Below are positions 11,989-22,508 of a DNA stretch of 64,000 nucleotides, in pieces; the first letter of the stretch is position 1; the number at the start of each line of letters is the position of its first letter. The notes beneath the pieces were generated by a model. It saw only the letters and a list, made by a program, of their open reading frames with translations. It was not told where the DNA came from and searched no databases. Position numbers and translations under genes: made by a program. The DNA is from Mesaphorura yosii (taxonomy: Eukaryota > Arthropoda > Collembola > Poduromorpha > Tullbergiidae), in contig WIXG01000385.1 in the NCBI GenBank assembly GCA_009869945.1, positions 1 to 64,000 on the forward strand, in the 5' to 3' direction.

Positions 11989-12480
11989 TGTGGCTTGGGG
12001 CTAAAGAAGGCTTGCCACAATCTGAAATTTACTAGCACAAACACGACAGAAATCAATATTTTGGCAGACTAACAAAAACGCTGTCACTTGGCGTGATATT
12101 GCGGTGAAAGTTTCAAGGTTTGTTTTGATTGATTTAAATTCCCAAGAGGTTTGCCAGTTGCTGGCACGACGAGAGAGACTGGAAAAACAGAAAATAAATT
12201 TAGTGGAATTTTTCCAAATGCGATGGTTACGGACAAAAGCTGCGATTGCCATTGCGTCGTGAAACGAGAGGAAGACACGCAGTTGTCAGCTCTGCAATTG
12301 GTAGCTCTGATGAAGGAGGCGGGAATCCCCCAAGGGAGTTATCAAAAATTGTCACGATTGCAAGAGGATATACACCAGCAATTACATTCACAGAGTAGTA
12401 AATACAAATACCTTAGTTTTAATATTGTTTAATTAATAATTTAATTTAATTCGATAAGTTATACTACTCATGCAAAGTTG
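11989..12480. other. Spacer 5' of the ionotropic receptor gene
   Basis: AT-rich; promoter of the minus-strand IR gene is expected here. Short ORFs at 12001-12432 show no family features. Confidence 0.4.
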
Positions 12481-12484
12481 TAGA

Positions 12485-12735
12485 AACAAAGCGCGTCTAC
12501 ATTGAAAAGGACGAGGTATGAATTGGGTGAAAAAATATGCGTGCACGGGTTTCGGCCTGCGGTGGCCATCATCAGGCAGAGCGCATCACTCTGCGACCCC
12601 TGAGATGGTGGTGGGCGGGTGGCTGATGTTGTTGCCCCCTCGGCACATTTTTATTAACTAGGGCGGCCGTTCGCTCCGACGTAGCTTAACGTTAGAACCG
12701 GTTGGCCCGGTTCTGGGCTGGAAACCTGATGAACC
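12485..12735 (-). mobile_element. GC-rich block 3' of the SET ORF, possible retroelement tail
   Basis: Read on the minus strand, this block follows the SET ORF and holds a CCTGATGATGGCCACCGCAG-type motif, of a kind seen at the ends of several animal non-LTR and Penelope-like elements. Its composition (GC-rich) contrasts with the AT-rich surroundings. No reverse transcriptase is visible within the window, so the assignment as part of a mobile unit is an inference. Confidence 0.3.
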
Positions 12736-12738
12736 GAT

Positions 12739-13545
12739 TTAGATGGTCTCTTTGGTTATATCGGGCAGGAGGGGAGGGAGAATTGGTAGGCGGGAGGGAA
12801 GGAGGAGGTGGGGTAACACGGACAAGTGCAACTGTGGGGAGCAGGCCAGGAGGGACATAAATGCCTCCTGCTGCTGGGAGCGGTGCGCAGGCGCTGTGCA
12901 CCTGCAACCCTGCCCAAAGGCGTAGTCTGGGCCATAATCGAGGCTAAGGATCTCCCCAGCCTCGATTGGCTTGAACGCTTCGATAATAATGCACCCGTCC
13001 ACGACAAAGGACCCGGTGTTCGGTCCTGCACCGTGCGGGCAATGGTGGTTAATGAATCGCGTGATGTTACCGCGAGATTCTATGTCTATATAGACGCCGC
13101 CCGCCCCGGTGCCCATAATGTACAGGCCGCTGGACGCCTGCTTCTCCTCTTCCTCAATTTGGCGACCCGTGTACTCCTCGACTATCCCCATTGATGGAAT
13201 TGTGGATAGGGTTATCAGGCCCAAGCCCATGACGCCCTCCCAGAAGACCTGCAGCCTTTCCGCCCCTTCATGGCCAGGGGGGAGGGAGCGCAGGCTACTG
13301 CCCCTGGTGTCTTCTGGGGTACGGAGGAACCGGAACCCGTTCCGGTTGAGCTCCGCGACTGCGTGGGCAGTTCGAGGGTCCTCATCAATGAGGATGCGGG
13401 TGTCTCCCAAGAGAACCTCCCTAGATGGTACTTGGGATGGTCTTGGGCGGAGCGCCATAATTTCGCTCCCCATTGTGCTTGAAGCAACCCCTGGGGACGA
13501 GGGGTCCCCGACATCACATGACTTCACGTTTTTAAAGTTTGACAT
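12739..13545 (-). CDS. Intronless SET-domain protein
   Basis: 268 residues from ATG 13545. The SET core is recognisable: an EEYTGRQI strand (~123-130), NITRFINHHC (~160-169, matching the RFINHSC knot motif that binds S-adenosylmethionine), and ILSLDYG (~199-205, with the catalytic Tyr at ~204). A CRC after the core resembles the start of a post-SET cysteine cluster, which is incomplete. SET proteins usually methylate lysines on histones or other proteins. Residues 1-100 have no recognised domain and the Pro-rich C-terminus is probably disordered. No introns, a GC-rich context unlike the neighbours, and position inside a split pseudogene suggest a retrocopy or a gene carried by a mobile element. 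Activity cannot be judged. Confidence 0.65.
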   Translation of the reverse strand: MSNFKNVKSCDVGDPSSPGVASSTMGSEIMALRPRPSQVPSREVLLGDTRILIDEDPRTAHAVAELNRNGFRFLRTPEDTRGSSLRSLPPGHEGAERLQVFWEGVMGLGLITLSTIPSMGIVEEYTGRQIEEEEKQASSGLYIMGTGAGGVYIDIESRGNITRFINHHCPHGAGPNTGSFVVDGCIIIEAFKPIEAGEILSLDYGPDYAFGQGCRCTAPAHRSQQQEAFMSLLACSPQLHLSVLPHLLLPSRLPILPPLLPDITKETI

Positions 13546-14089
13546 TTTAGGCTTTTGTGTAATAAGAATTTTTTCTATTCAGAGCTTAGCAGTTAGTGAC
13601 AAGTAATGGCTAAGGTTAGGTTAGGTTACGTAACGGGGTTCTTCCCAGTCCAAAAATCCGTGGGTTACCCCTATAAGCGGCTATTCTGAGCAGTAGAATC
13701 GACGCAGTTTTTTTCCCTCTACAACGTTTGTATATGGGCCGGACCATTCTGGTAGATCCTCGCGGAGATAATCCGATTTTTGTGAAATTTTACCGAAAAA
13801 AACATTCCGCGGGAAAACTATTCCTTTGGTGAGGCTTCAAAAGTAAGGAATAAATTCCCCCGGACCCCCTCCCTCTCACCATTAGACTCTCCATGGAATT
13901 TTTTACCGAAATATATTATTTAAATCGAGAAGAAACTCCCCGAACACCCTGTGCTTAAATGTATTTTGCCAGACGGGTCTAGGTCCGCACTGTTCATCAT
14001 TCAGAACGCAGCTCTATTTGTGGTGTTTGCGATAAAATACACTCGATGGAAACGTTCTTGAAGAAAACCAGGTAAAAGTAAAAGAAACT
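13546..14089. other. Spacer between SET ORF and pseudogene F 3' half
   Basis: No coding exon recognised. Contains a short TTAGG run (13614-13628) and a GC-rich stretch. Probably the remaining part of the inserted segment; its right border would lie near 14090. Confidence 0.4.
13614..13628 (+). repeat. Interstitial TTAGG telomere-type run
   Basis: Three incomplete units of TTAGG, the arthropod telomere repeat. Too short to imply a healed break; similar runs occur in mobile-element tails and promoters. Confidence 0.5.
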
Positions 14090-14690
14090 GGGCCGCCTAA
14101 TTCGTCAATGCCAATTGCCAATTTGTGAGTTCTTTCCGTCCAGGTTCGATCCTCGCCCCAGCGACTCCCAGTGGAGGAGCACCGAACGTTTGTACAGCGC
14201 GCTGCAAATTCAGCACGATTTTGTGTCGGGATTCATCCTTGAAATTACGGCGGCGCTGCTTGGCTGCGGTGCCTCCTCAAAATTAGCTGCTACAATTCAT
14301 TGATCCGAATCTCTCAAAATCCGGTGATGCGGGCCTTTTGTGGAAACTGCCATACTGTTGTGATTTTCTGCACAAAAGTGTGTCTGAACTTTGCAATGGG
14401 CTACACGCACGCGGCAGAAGAGAACTCGAAATCTTTCCAGCGCTGGTGCGTGTGCGCGCACCTGCGACGGCGGAAATTTTAAAGACTGCTCTGCCACGGC
14501 CGTAGACATAAACTTGCGCCTTTATCGAACAGATGTTAGTGTATTCAGAACATAGCCATTCTAACTTCAAAATTGGTGATTTTGCGCACATCACAAAGAT
14601 AACCTTCATCGTCGTCACATGCAAGGACAGTTTTTCAAGGACTGACGTCACTTCTTTTCATGTGAAGCAGTTTTATTTGCGTAAATCATT
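14090..14690 (+). pseudogene. Chemoreceptor pseudogene F, 3' half
   Basis: Resumes where the 9215-9640 half stops. Blocks shared with copy E in the same order are RFDP, a SLIRISQNPVMRAF stretch, TKVCLNFAMGYTHAAE, and the terminal region with HSNFKIGDF and HITKITFIV, which also matches copy D's end. Frame shifts and stops interrupt it. Copy E is continuous over the same interval, so F was split by inserted DNA. Confidence 0.7.
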
Positions 14691-14784
14691 GAACTCCGTA
14701 ATTAGAAAGATCGCATGTCCCGCATTATTTTTAATCACGAGCGCTTAATTATATTCGAAGCCGTTTTCGTATTTTGCCTGACGA

Positions 14785-15375
14785 TCAATTAATTTTAGTG
14801 CACGAGCCCAAATTCAGCGGGAGCGAGCCGGAGGCGGGCTGTGACGTCGATTGACCATGGAAATGGACCGGAAGTTTCGCATTGTCGAGCCCCGCGAGGA
14901 AAAAGAGCCGCCCACAGTTGTAAGCGTCGTACGACGTCCCGACTCGATTCATGACATATATGCTGAAGGTCCGAGTGGTCCAGAAAAGGTTTGCGGCGTC
15001 ACTGTGCTTTTTTGTGGCGCCCGCGAGGTCGTTGCGGACCGCGTCGGGCGTGCTGATGACGAAGCTGTTGACGTTCTTGGTGCCGTAGTCAGAAATGCGC
15101 GACCGCAGGAAATCATTCCACCTGGCTCGGTTCCAGCTCGTGTAACTGGCGTCGGCCCCTACGGGCTCGAGCAGGTGGCGCTGCTGGAAGTCGTTCCATG
15201 TGGCCTCGATGCCCACATCAAGCACTAAGGATTCCCAGGTGAAATGCGATGCACCAATTAATGCAGTTGGCTGGAGAATTAAAAATTAAGCGACCGAATT
15301 ACCTGAGCGAGTTTCCCCAAGCTGGACGGCTGCGAGGGCGACGAGCGTGAAAAGAACAACGAATTTGAAGGACAT
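14785..15375 (-). CDS. Small secreted protein resembling RNase A in catalytic layout
   Basis: Two exons on the minus strand, 15375-15303 and 15224-14785, joined in phase 1 (TCAG|GTAATT and CCTTAG|TG), give 170 residues. Residues 1-24 form a clear signal peptide. The mature part contains FQQRH (His41), GTKNVNSFV (Lys74) and LPVHFH (His145). In RNase A the catalytic triad sits in FERQH (His12), CKPVNTFV (Lys41) and VPVHFD (His119). Order and near spacing match (33 and 71 residues against 29 and 78). The stretch with TFSI...GTS...NC also lines up with RNase A around residues 78-95. Nearly all disulfide cysteines are missing: only two cysteines are present after the signal. The RNase A superfamily is generally regarded as vertebrate-restricted, so homology is a hypothesis; the gene and secretion are well supported. 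Confidence 0.6.
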
Positions 15376-16429
15376 TTCTGGATTTTTGCTTGTGCTGAGC
15401 GGCTAGAACCTTGAAATTGACTGTCTAAAACGGAGAATGGTCTGATGGGCTGGGCTGGCTCGAGGTTCATCAAAAGCTGTTATGATCATTGATAATTGCA
15501 TTGCTAAGCTCTTGAACTTGAACCCCGACACGAATGGCAGCGTGACGCGATGCATTTCACAGATAAACTGCAGGCCATAACAGACGATGTCAATTATGAG
15601 TGCCGATTGACTGTAATAAGCGATAATTTACTTTTATCAACTAGCAAGGCAAAGCACGAGGAGAAGCCTAACAGCGTTTGCGATGGGGTGTACAATTAAG
15701 CTTGGCGTTGATAAATTATGGAAAGGGAAAATTGGCGCTGTTCAATCGCCCCCACCGCCTCCATCGCCACCACCTTCTCCGTCGTCTCCATCGCCAATGT
15801 CACCACTCCAACAGTGACTTGGATCAAACCCGCCCCACCATCCGCGCCGCCTCCTCTGGGTCTCATGCCCTTGCTCCGATCTTTCCGCATTGGTACACGC
15901 TCACCTCCACCACCGCCGAAGCAGCAACACCAGCCTCTTTTTCCCCGTTGTACGGCTCCATAATGCTCGAGTTCCGCCCTCGAAAATTCACTGTGCGACT
16001 GACTCCGGCAACTGCAATTGCTGGGCTGGGCTCCATGTTGTCGGGAGCACTGGAGCAGGGAGGCCCGGAAGGAGCAGAAATTGCAAAACACTGCCAGGGA
16101 CAAAGAAAAAGACACTAACAATTAAACAAGAGCTTGAGCGGGGCCCAGTGCATTAGTTTGTTGGCTATTTAAACTAATTAACGTGAATTATGCTTTCCCA
16201 TAGACAGGTGGCGGATTTCTTATTGTATGGTAATGAGAAATTCAATGTGCGCATGACAGTGAAGTTGTCCTGTAGATTTTGCGACGCAGAGAATATTAAT
16301 TCGGATTAGGCACTGGCAAAGCTGCAACCGTGCAGATTTCAAGTGGATCAAACTCACTGCACTTGCACTCACTTTGTAAACCATCAATGCAGCCGAACCG
16401 AAATCTCATTGAATTTCATCTAACTTGAT
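15376..16429. other. Intergenic with a GC-rich low-complexity stretch
   Basis: Around 15680-16120 overlapping frames are open on both strands because the DNA is GC-rich and Pro/His/Gly-repetitive (CCACCACC-like runs). No domain or splice structure supports any of them, so none is called a gene. Confidence 0.4.
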
Positions 16430-16919
16430 CGCATAGTTGGCAAGAAATGCGTCAGCCGTCCTGGCTCCCGCGTGTGACATGCACGGTTTAATGGTGCTCC
16501 AGCAGCCAATCTTTCCGCGTGTAGCTTCCCTGGCAAAAATTGCATTGAAATGGTTTCTGTCCAGTGTGTTTTTGTGTGTGATGCTCCAACTGACATAGCC
16601 TTATAAATGTTGGCTCGCAAAGAGGGCACTTGAGTGCTTTCTTGCTATGAACCCTAAACCGATGCCACTTCAACTTAATGTCCAAATACACGTAGGAAAC
16701 TATTCTGAGCGTGAAAACGTTGCCCCTTGCAGTAGCCGTCTGATACATGACGTTCCGCCGATCGTGGGTACTTAAGGGCAGCCCCACACACTTCACACTG
16801 GAAAGGTCCTTTCCTCCACCGTCTGGTGTTCTCATGTAGCAATTAGGCTGCTGTCGGCGGATACATTTCTCGGAATAATTTGCAGACGGAAAAGGTCTTT
16901 CATCGTTGTGCCATTTCAT
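16430..16919 (-). pseudogene. Degenerate C2H2 zinc-finger fragment
   Basis: Minus-strand frame with two recognisable C2H2 fingers in a row, CPLCEPTF...H-H and the linker HTGQKPFQC followed by NFC...LLEHH. A TAA stop at about 16488 falls between the histidines of the last finger and the expected downstream fingers are absent. Upstream of the fingers the frame is open to 16919 but has no recognised motif. It looks like a broken remnant of a zinc-finger gene; relation to the three intact genes at 20-26 kb is only at family level. Confidence 0.6.
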
Positions 16920-17155
16920 TCATTCAGAATTGTCTCATCGTCCGTTCTTTCGTCTGCTCGTGACCTTTTCCTCTCTTTCTTTGTCTCACACACTTTCTTC
17001 ACTCGAGACAAATTTCTAAAAATAGGATTTATGGGCCCAAGCCACAAAAGGCTGTTGATTGTGGCGGTTTACTTTCAGTTCCACAATTCACAATCGTCTC
17101 TTTATATTAATTGTTTTCTAACCAAGAAAAGTAACTCCTGGTTCGTATCACCAAA
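16920..17155. other. Flank between zinc-finger relic and F-box gene
   Basis: Pyrimidine-rich first half; the rest is the probable promoter and 5' UTR of the gene at 17156. Nothing else seen. Confidence 0.4.
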
Positions 17156-18874
17156 ATGAGTTCTCCATTTGAAATTGACATGGTAAGTGTTAAAGGCTCG
17201 GTAAAAGTCTGTTTCTGCGTCTGTTAGCTAATTTTCTAATTGATTAATTTGCAAATGATTTCCGTGTAGATTCGGGACATAATCCTGGAGTACGTCGGCT
17301 GGAAACATTTTCCAATTGTTCGCCAAGTGAATTACACCTGGAATAAGACAGCGTTGACACTGGCTCACACTGGTAACAAGTGGCGGGTTCGCATTACACC
17401 TGAGAATGTAGACGAGTACATTTCGTCAAGCTTTCTCCGAGTCGGGGGCAGCACCGCCAAGTCTAAGCTGAAAGTTGCTCTTGATTTCGGTCCAGCAATT
17501 ACTCAAGAAAGTTTTCATCACTTCATTGACGTCGTATCCAACAAACTCTGTGTGCAAGATGGCCCAAATTGCGTCGATAAAATCACATTTCATGGTGCAG
17601 CCGCCTCCTTCCAACTCACTCCAACCGACTGGATGAGCCTGATTAGTCTCCTTCAGCTGGTGTCGCCTGGGCTTCGTGTACTTGACTTATTTGATCAAGA
17701 CTGGCGTGTTCCAGAAGAAACTTTCTTACCCCGCGATTATTACGCTGGCAATCTTACCTTTCCCCATCTAAAGGAGTTGGTTTACAGCTGGCAGGAGCCA
17801 ACGAAGCAATTCCTAGACACTCTGCTGGAGCCAGGCGTAATTGCAGATCTGTCCAAGTTCCAGGTCATAGCGCCCCGTTACGGTTCCATAAGCATGACAA
17901 CCACATGCTTTCTTATGGGTCAAATTATGAAACTGGTCAACCATCCTCATTTGACCAACGTCACGATATTCGGGCTAGGGCTGGATTTTCGGGTGTGGCT
18001 TTACTTCCAATACCGCCATGGGCTGGAACTTCGAACGGTTCGTTCGCTTGTACTGCAATTCGAGAATGAATTGAATATCCCGGGATTCTTTATCGGCAAA
18101 GTCTTTCCGAAGTTGAGAGACCTGGACTTGCAATGTGACCAACGAGAGACACTTACTTTGGGGCGTACTGGAACCCTTACCTGCCTTGAAACTCTCGCGT
18201 ACGGAAGGAAAGGTGGTGTTGGCGTCGGGCGACTTCGGGTAAATGGTTCAGAATTCATGCAAGACATATCCACCAGGCTTCAGTCTGTTCGTACTGATTT
18301 CGGGTTTGAATTGTTCAACGTTGAGAACGAAGCCAGTCGCCAACCGATCAAGTTTCCTACAGTCCGGCGTTTGGAGCTCCGAATTCCAGCCACCAGCCAC
18401 CAGCCGGCAGGATACAAGCAATTTTGCACAAACTTGCAAGAGTTGTACCCGAATGTAACCTGCCTTGCAATTAAACTCGAGGAAGTCGGCGGCTTCGGGC
18501 GCGGCACGTCTCAATTGGCTCCTTCCGTGGAAATCGCAAGGCAAATGATTCTAAAATTCAGAGCGTGTGAAGAATTGGAAATTGTGGGCAAGGAAGCAGA
18601 CAAATTCCTGGACGAGCTGATGAAGGTCAGCCATGATTTGAAGGCTGTGTTGGGGCTTGTACGTCGATTGAAGCTGAAAGGGTCCTCAACTGTACAGCCG
18701 CCAAGAAGACTAGCGAGACGAACTTTGTTCAAAATCTTGGCTAATTTCTCAAAACTGAAATTCATCGAGATCGATCACAGATTTCTGAGCACCGTGCAGT
18801 CAGAGAAAGAAATGCCAATCGATATTTACTCACTTCAACACCAACACTCAGGCTTAAAAATCATATTTATTTAA
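17156..18874 (+). CDS. F-box/LRR-like protein
   Basis: Two exons, 17156-17182 and 17270-18874, joined in phase 0 by an 87-bp intron (GTAAGT...GTGTAG), give 543 residues. The first nine residues come from the tiny exon 1. Residues ~10-40 (IRDIILEYVGW, then VRQVNYTWN) have the spacing of an F-box, the Skp1-binding part of SCF ubiquitin ligases. The rest has irregular leucine-rich segments (for example LRVLDLF, LRDLDLQC, LRRLKLKG) as in substrate-binding LRR arrays. The likely role is as a substrate receptor for ubiquitin ligase. No metazoan orthologue was recognised; such fast-evolving single F-box genes are common in springtails and nematodes. A short 5' exon and an open 1.6-kb frame make the gene real beyond doubt. 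Confidence 0.65.
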
Positions 18875-19259
18875 TTGACAAGTTCCGAATTGATTACATT
18901 AGGTGAAAGAGTGAAAGAGTAACTCAAAGGTCATGCTGTATTTACAATATTACATTGACATTCAGGTGCATGTAAACCAGCAGAATTATTACATTTTCCT
19001 TACGTAGCATTACGAAACCAGATTAGATAAATAATGAATTGAAATAGTCCATATTTGATAATTCAAGGGGCCAAATTCGACTTATAAATTATTCCATTTC
19101 CTTCTCTTGTCTCTTTCGAATTAATTCACTGTTCAATGGTTTGTATCTCCTTTCCTCACTGCGCCAATTCGGGCCTAAAGTAGTGCAAAATAAATGGACG
19201 GATAATAAAATTTGTCATACTATATTATTGACATTGCTTTTTCCTCAAAATATTCATTC
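18875..19259. other. Intergenic between converging genes
   Basis: AT-rich; presumably holds the 3' UTRs of the F-box gene and of the minus-strand gene at 19260-19678. No other feature. Confidence 0.45.
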
Positions 19260-19678
19260 TTACTTCCACTTTTTGAACAACAACCATGCTGCAGCAACAT
19301 CTGCCTCGAATCTAACCTGAGCCTCCATTGATACCTCGGAATTCTGCTGCCACCCATCTGGGGTTCTTGGTTCTTGGTTTACAAGCCCAGTCATTTGACG
19401 GTTGACCTGCCTATGATATTCTCTGGCTCTCATAGCCAAACGGCGCATTTCGGAGGCGTCTTCCGGAAGATCATTCCGATTTTCAGTTGCGTCCAGCATT
19501 TTGTGCAGCTTCTCGAGATGGGGTTTCTAAAATCAGAGTGTAAGTTGCTTTATTCTCTCTTTTTCATTAGTAAAGCTGGAGAGAATCTGAACTTTGAGAT
19601 AATAAGTTGTTAACAGGTCCTTACCATTTTCGATGTTATTTCGTTCATTTCTCCAATTTGTTGGAATTTTGAAGCCAT
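19260..19678 (-). CDS. Small coiled-coil protein, function unknown
   Basis: Two exons on the minus strand, 19678-19625 (18 codons, MASKFQQIGEMNEITSKM) and 19526-19260, joined in phase 0 by GTAAGG...TTTTAG. The product is 106 residues, mostly charged alpha-helix with heptad-like leucines (EKLHKMLDATEN) and a short conserved-looking C-terminus ending in AAAWLLFKKWK. No signal peptide, TM or catalytic motif. The helix content and size suit a subunit of a larger complex, but no family was recognised. The splice phase match and start context support a real gene. Confidence 0.5.
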
Positions 19679-20336
19679 TTCAAGAATGCGAGACCAAATC
19701 AGATCACCAGTGACCAGGACAAGAGTATCGGACAACAAGAATTTGGTCGACAACTTTAGTAGGCCTTACTTCACCAGAGAGTGAAATACTTGATATAATT
19801 TCTTATGACCTGTCACACTTCATGCATCGGTTCATTCATTCGATGCAACACACACATTAAAAATACATCACTAATCCAGCCTCAGGCAGGGTCAACATGA
19901 GAATTTTTCGAGATCGGTGCAAGTATGCAATAAAGTATACTAAAGAAACTTTTTTCATGGGAGTTGGGACTTTGAAAAATTTGTAATCCCCCTTCCGTCA
20001 AATCCATCCGTATACTTTGAAAGAGACTTGCCAAAAGTTCAGTAAAGTTGCGTTATATTTGCAATTGGCAATTAGCAGGAAATTTCACCGCGTGCTGACA
20101 AAGCAAGTACTCATAATTCGCGAGGAAAGGGCTTCGTTCACCGAGCACTCAACACGAGCTATCTTTGTTCACCGTCTCATGAATCTTCCAAGCCGTGCGA
20201 AGGGAGCCGGGCCGCAGCAGAATTTGAAAATATTTGACAGCAGCCGAGATGAGAGCTCTTAATTTAATCAATCTATACTTAATCTAAAGGTGATTGCGGA
20301 CACGGAGGATAGAATTCTGAAACTATCGGATAATTT
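19679..20336. other. Intergenic 5' of the zinc-finger cluster
   Basis: No exon recognised. Possible promoters for the gene on either side. Confidence 0.4.
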
Positions 20337-22207
20337 ATGGAAGACATGGCTTGTAGTGATCAGGTCGGCTGTACAAATATCAAAAGCACTGACCACCTTC
20401 TCCGAGAATTACTGAACAGAGTCACTCGGTTGGAGCAGCAAATTAGCCTGAAAAGCCAGCCATTGTTGTATCAAATTTCTGATAAGTGCGATAAGCTCGA
20501 CGTTAGTCTGAAGGGTTTGAAAAGAGGTCTTGATCGGCGTTTCGAAGAAGTCAGGAGCGGTACGTTGAGCATTTATAAAATTCTAAACATATTCTTTAAT
20601 TATTATGATTTCCGAATAACGATAGATACTTATCTTCTGCAGAGCTGACAAACCTTTATCACCAACCACGCCCAGCTGGCATTTCATATTTGGCCGGATC
20701 GGTGGGCGAAGGCTCGGAGTCAGATGGCGAGGACCAGGATCCAGAATGGCATCCGGAACTGGAAGAGGAAAGTCCAAGTAAGTCTTTAGCCATCTCAAGT
20801 AGGGAGCTTAGATCTCAGGACATCAAGAATCTGCCTCCGTACTCATTTTGTCTTTTAATTGAATTTTTAGACCAAGGTTACGTTGATTGGAAGCCATATC
20901 CATGCAGATTTTGTCCCAGTTCCTCAGGGGCAGTGTTTAACGGCGCCGAAGGCCTGGCGGAGCATTACACGCGTCAACATCCACTCGCCATGCCGGTATT
21001 ACCAGAGCCGACAAGACGAAGTCGTGGGAGAACTGGTGCCGTATTTGAACAGTCGAGCATCTCAAGCTCAATTCCCGGCACGGGTATGGTAATCAACCTC
21101 ACTCCTCAAAGATCCAACTCTGATCAAGAGTCCGACGACACAAGTGACCAAGAACAACTTCAAACACCTAAGAAAGGTCGCAAACTGGAAACTTGGGTCA
21201 AAAAGCAAACATTCTCAAGTGCAGACGAAGCTTTTGCCACAGTATCAGGAGCGTGGTGCAAACGATGCAAGAACGACCAAAAGGACGGGCGACACGTCCT
21301 GTATTATTGCCGGACCCACGGACAAAAGTGCTCTGCAAAGATCAAGCTTGTCTACCCACACGACAGGCTGGAGGTGGACTACTACGAGAACGACCCATTT
21401 CAGCTTCAGCATGATGCACAGCGACAAAGAAATGTCGGATTCCCCGAAGAAATAAAACAAGCCGTCCTGCAGTTGATGAGGGAAGGAGTTGAGAAACCGA
21501 ACCGGATTTTGGGGGCACTGGCCGAGAAGAATCTTCCGACACCACACAAGAAAAAGTTAATCAGCTTCCTGCAGTACGCACGAAAGAAGTACGACATCCC
21601 AAAAAGAGTCGACGCTGTCGCCGCGCTCGGGCTCGACCCCGAGCCGGACCCTGCCGATGTTCAGTCCGATTCTGTCCCGCCCTCGCACCGCCGAGTCCTC
21701 TGCCCCGAATGTGGACGGAGCGTCCTGCGGGGTCATCTGCCAGTGCATCTGCGGACACACACTGGCGAGAGGAGCCACGTTTGCGAGACGTGTGGGGCGG
21801 CGTTCAAAGGAGTCATGGAGTTGACGATACACCAGCGAAGGCACACCGGCGAACGACCCTTCGTATGCACCCACCCGGGCTGTGAGAAGCGATTCATGAG
21901 CCGGACCACCTTGCAAGGTCATTCATATATTCACACGGGAAAGCCGTATGTCTGCGAGGAGTGCGGGCGGACGTTCCTGACGGCTTGGATGCTCAAAATG
22001 CATAAGAAAAAGTATGCGGGCGAATGTGGAACAGCACCAGGGTTAATGATGGAAGAATCGGGCGCGGGCGAAGGAACGATAGTAAAACGGAAGCGGGGAC
22101 GGCCTCCCAAACGAAGACAGGAGCAGAACCCGGAAATGAGGGAGCCAGCGTCAGCATTGGTGTCGGCAGCCCAGCCTGAATCGAATTTTCTACTTCCGAC
22201 TGTGTAA
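20337..22207 (+). CDS. C2H2 zinc-finger protein with transposase-like domain (ZF1)
   Basis: Three exons, 20337-20559, 20643-20777 and 20871-22207, both introns in phase 1, give 564 residues. Exon 1 is a coiled-coil module shared with ZF2 and ZF3 (HLLRELLNRV...LEQQI). Exon 2 is an acidic linker ending near EWHPELEEE. Exon 3 opens with a wide-spaced finger (CRFC...EHYTRQH). Residues ~228-363 hold a domain not found in ZF2 or ZF3: WCKRC, YYCR, a GQKCSAKI motif and QHD, then a helical segment (VLQLMREGVEKP). It resembles the DNA-binding N-terminus of Mutator-type transposases. Four C2H2 fingers follow (~393-501) and an AT-hook-like KRGRPPKRR (~525). Probably a nuclear DNA-binding regulator. Confidence 0.82.
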
Positions 22208-22508
22208 AATTAAAATTAGTCGACTTTTGTAAATTCCTTTTGTACGGCATTTGAATAAATAAAGTTAATTACTTAACTAGGCCATGAAATCCGCAAGTGA
22301 ACTTGAAAATAGATGAGATTCGTCGGGAAAGCTGCGGTTGAAACACACGGCAAGACACTGATTTTGATTTCTTTGTTGCGTGCTTTCTGTGAAGCCGTCC
22401 GCGAACGGCCGAGCATTTGAAAGCTTGATTTCTTAATTTGATCAATCTAATTTCTAATCTATTTAATTGGAGCGTGAAGGATCTTAGGCTGAGGCTATCT
22501 GTTAAATT
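22208..22508. other. Intergenic between ZF1 and ZF2
   Basis: About 300 bases. Contains an AATAAA just after the ZF1 stop (around 22254-22259) consistent with polyadenylation, and the ZF2 promoter. Nothing else seen. Confidence 0.45.

Noticed and set aside
13614-13628. Telomere or healed chromosome end
   Set aside because: Only about three units of TTAGG; far too short.
14851-15228. 125-residue plus-strand ORF
   Set aside because: Shadow of the minus-strand secreted RNase A-like gene, which has a signal peptide exon and intron.
15678-16121. Overlapping long ORFs on both strands
   Set aside because: GC-rich low complexity keeps several frames open; no domain, convincing signal peptide or splice structure.
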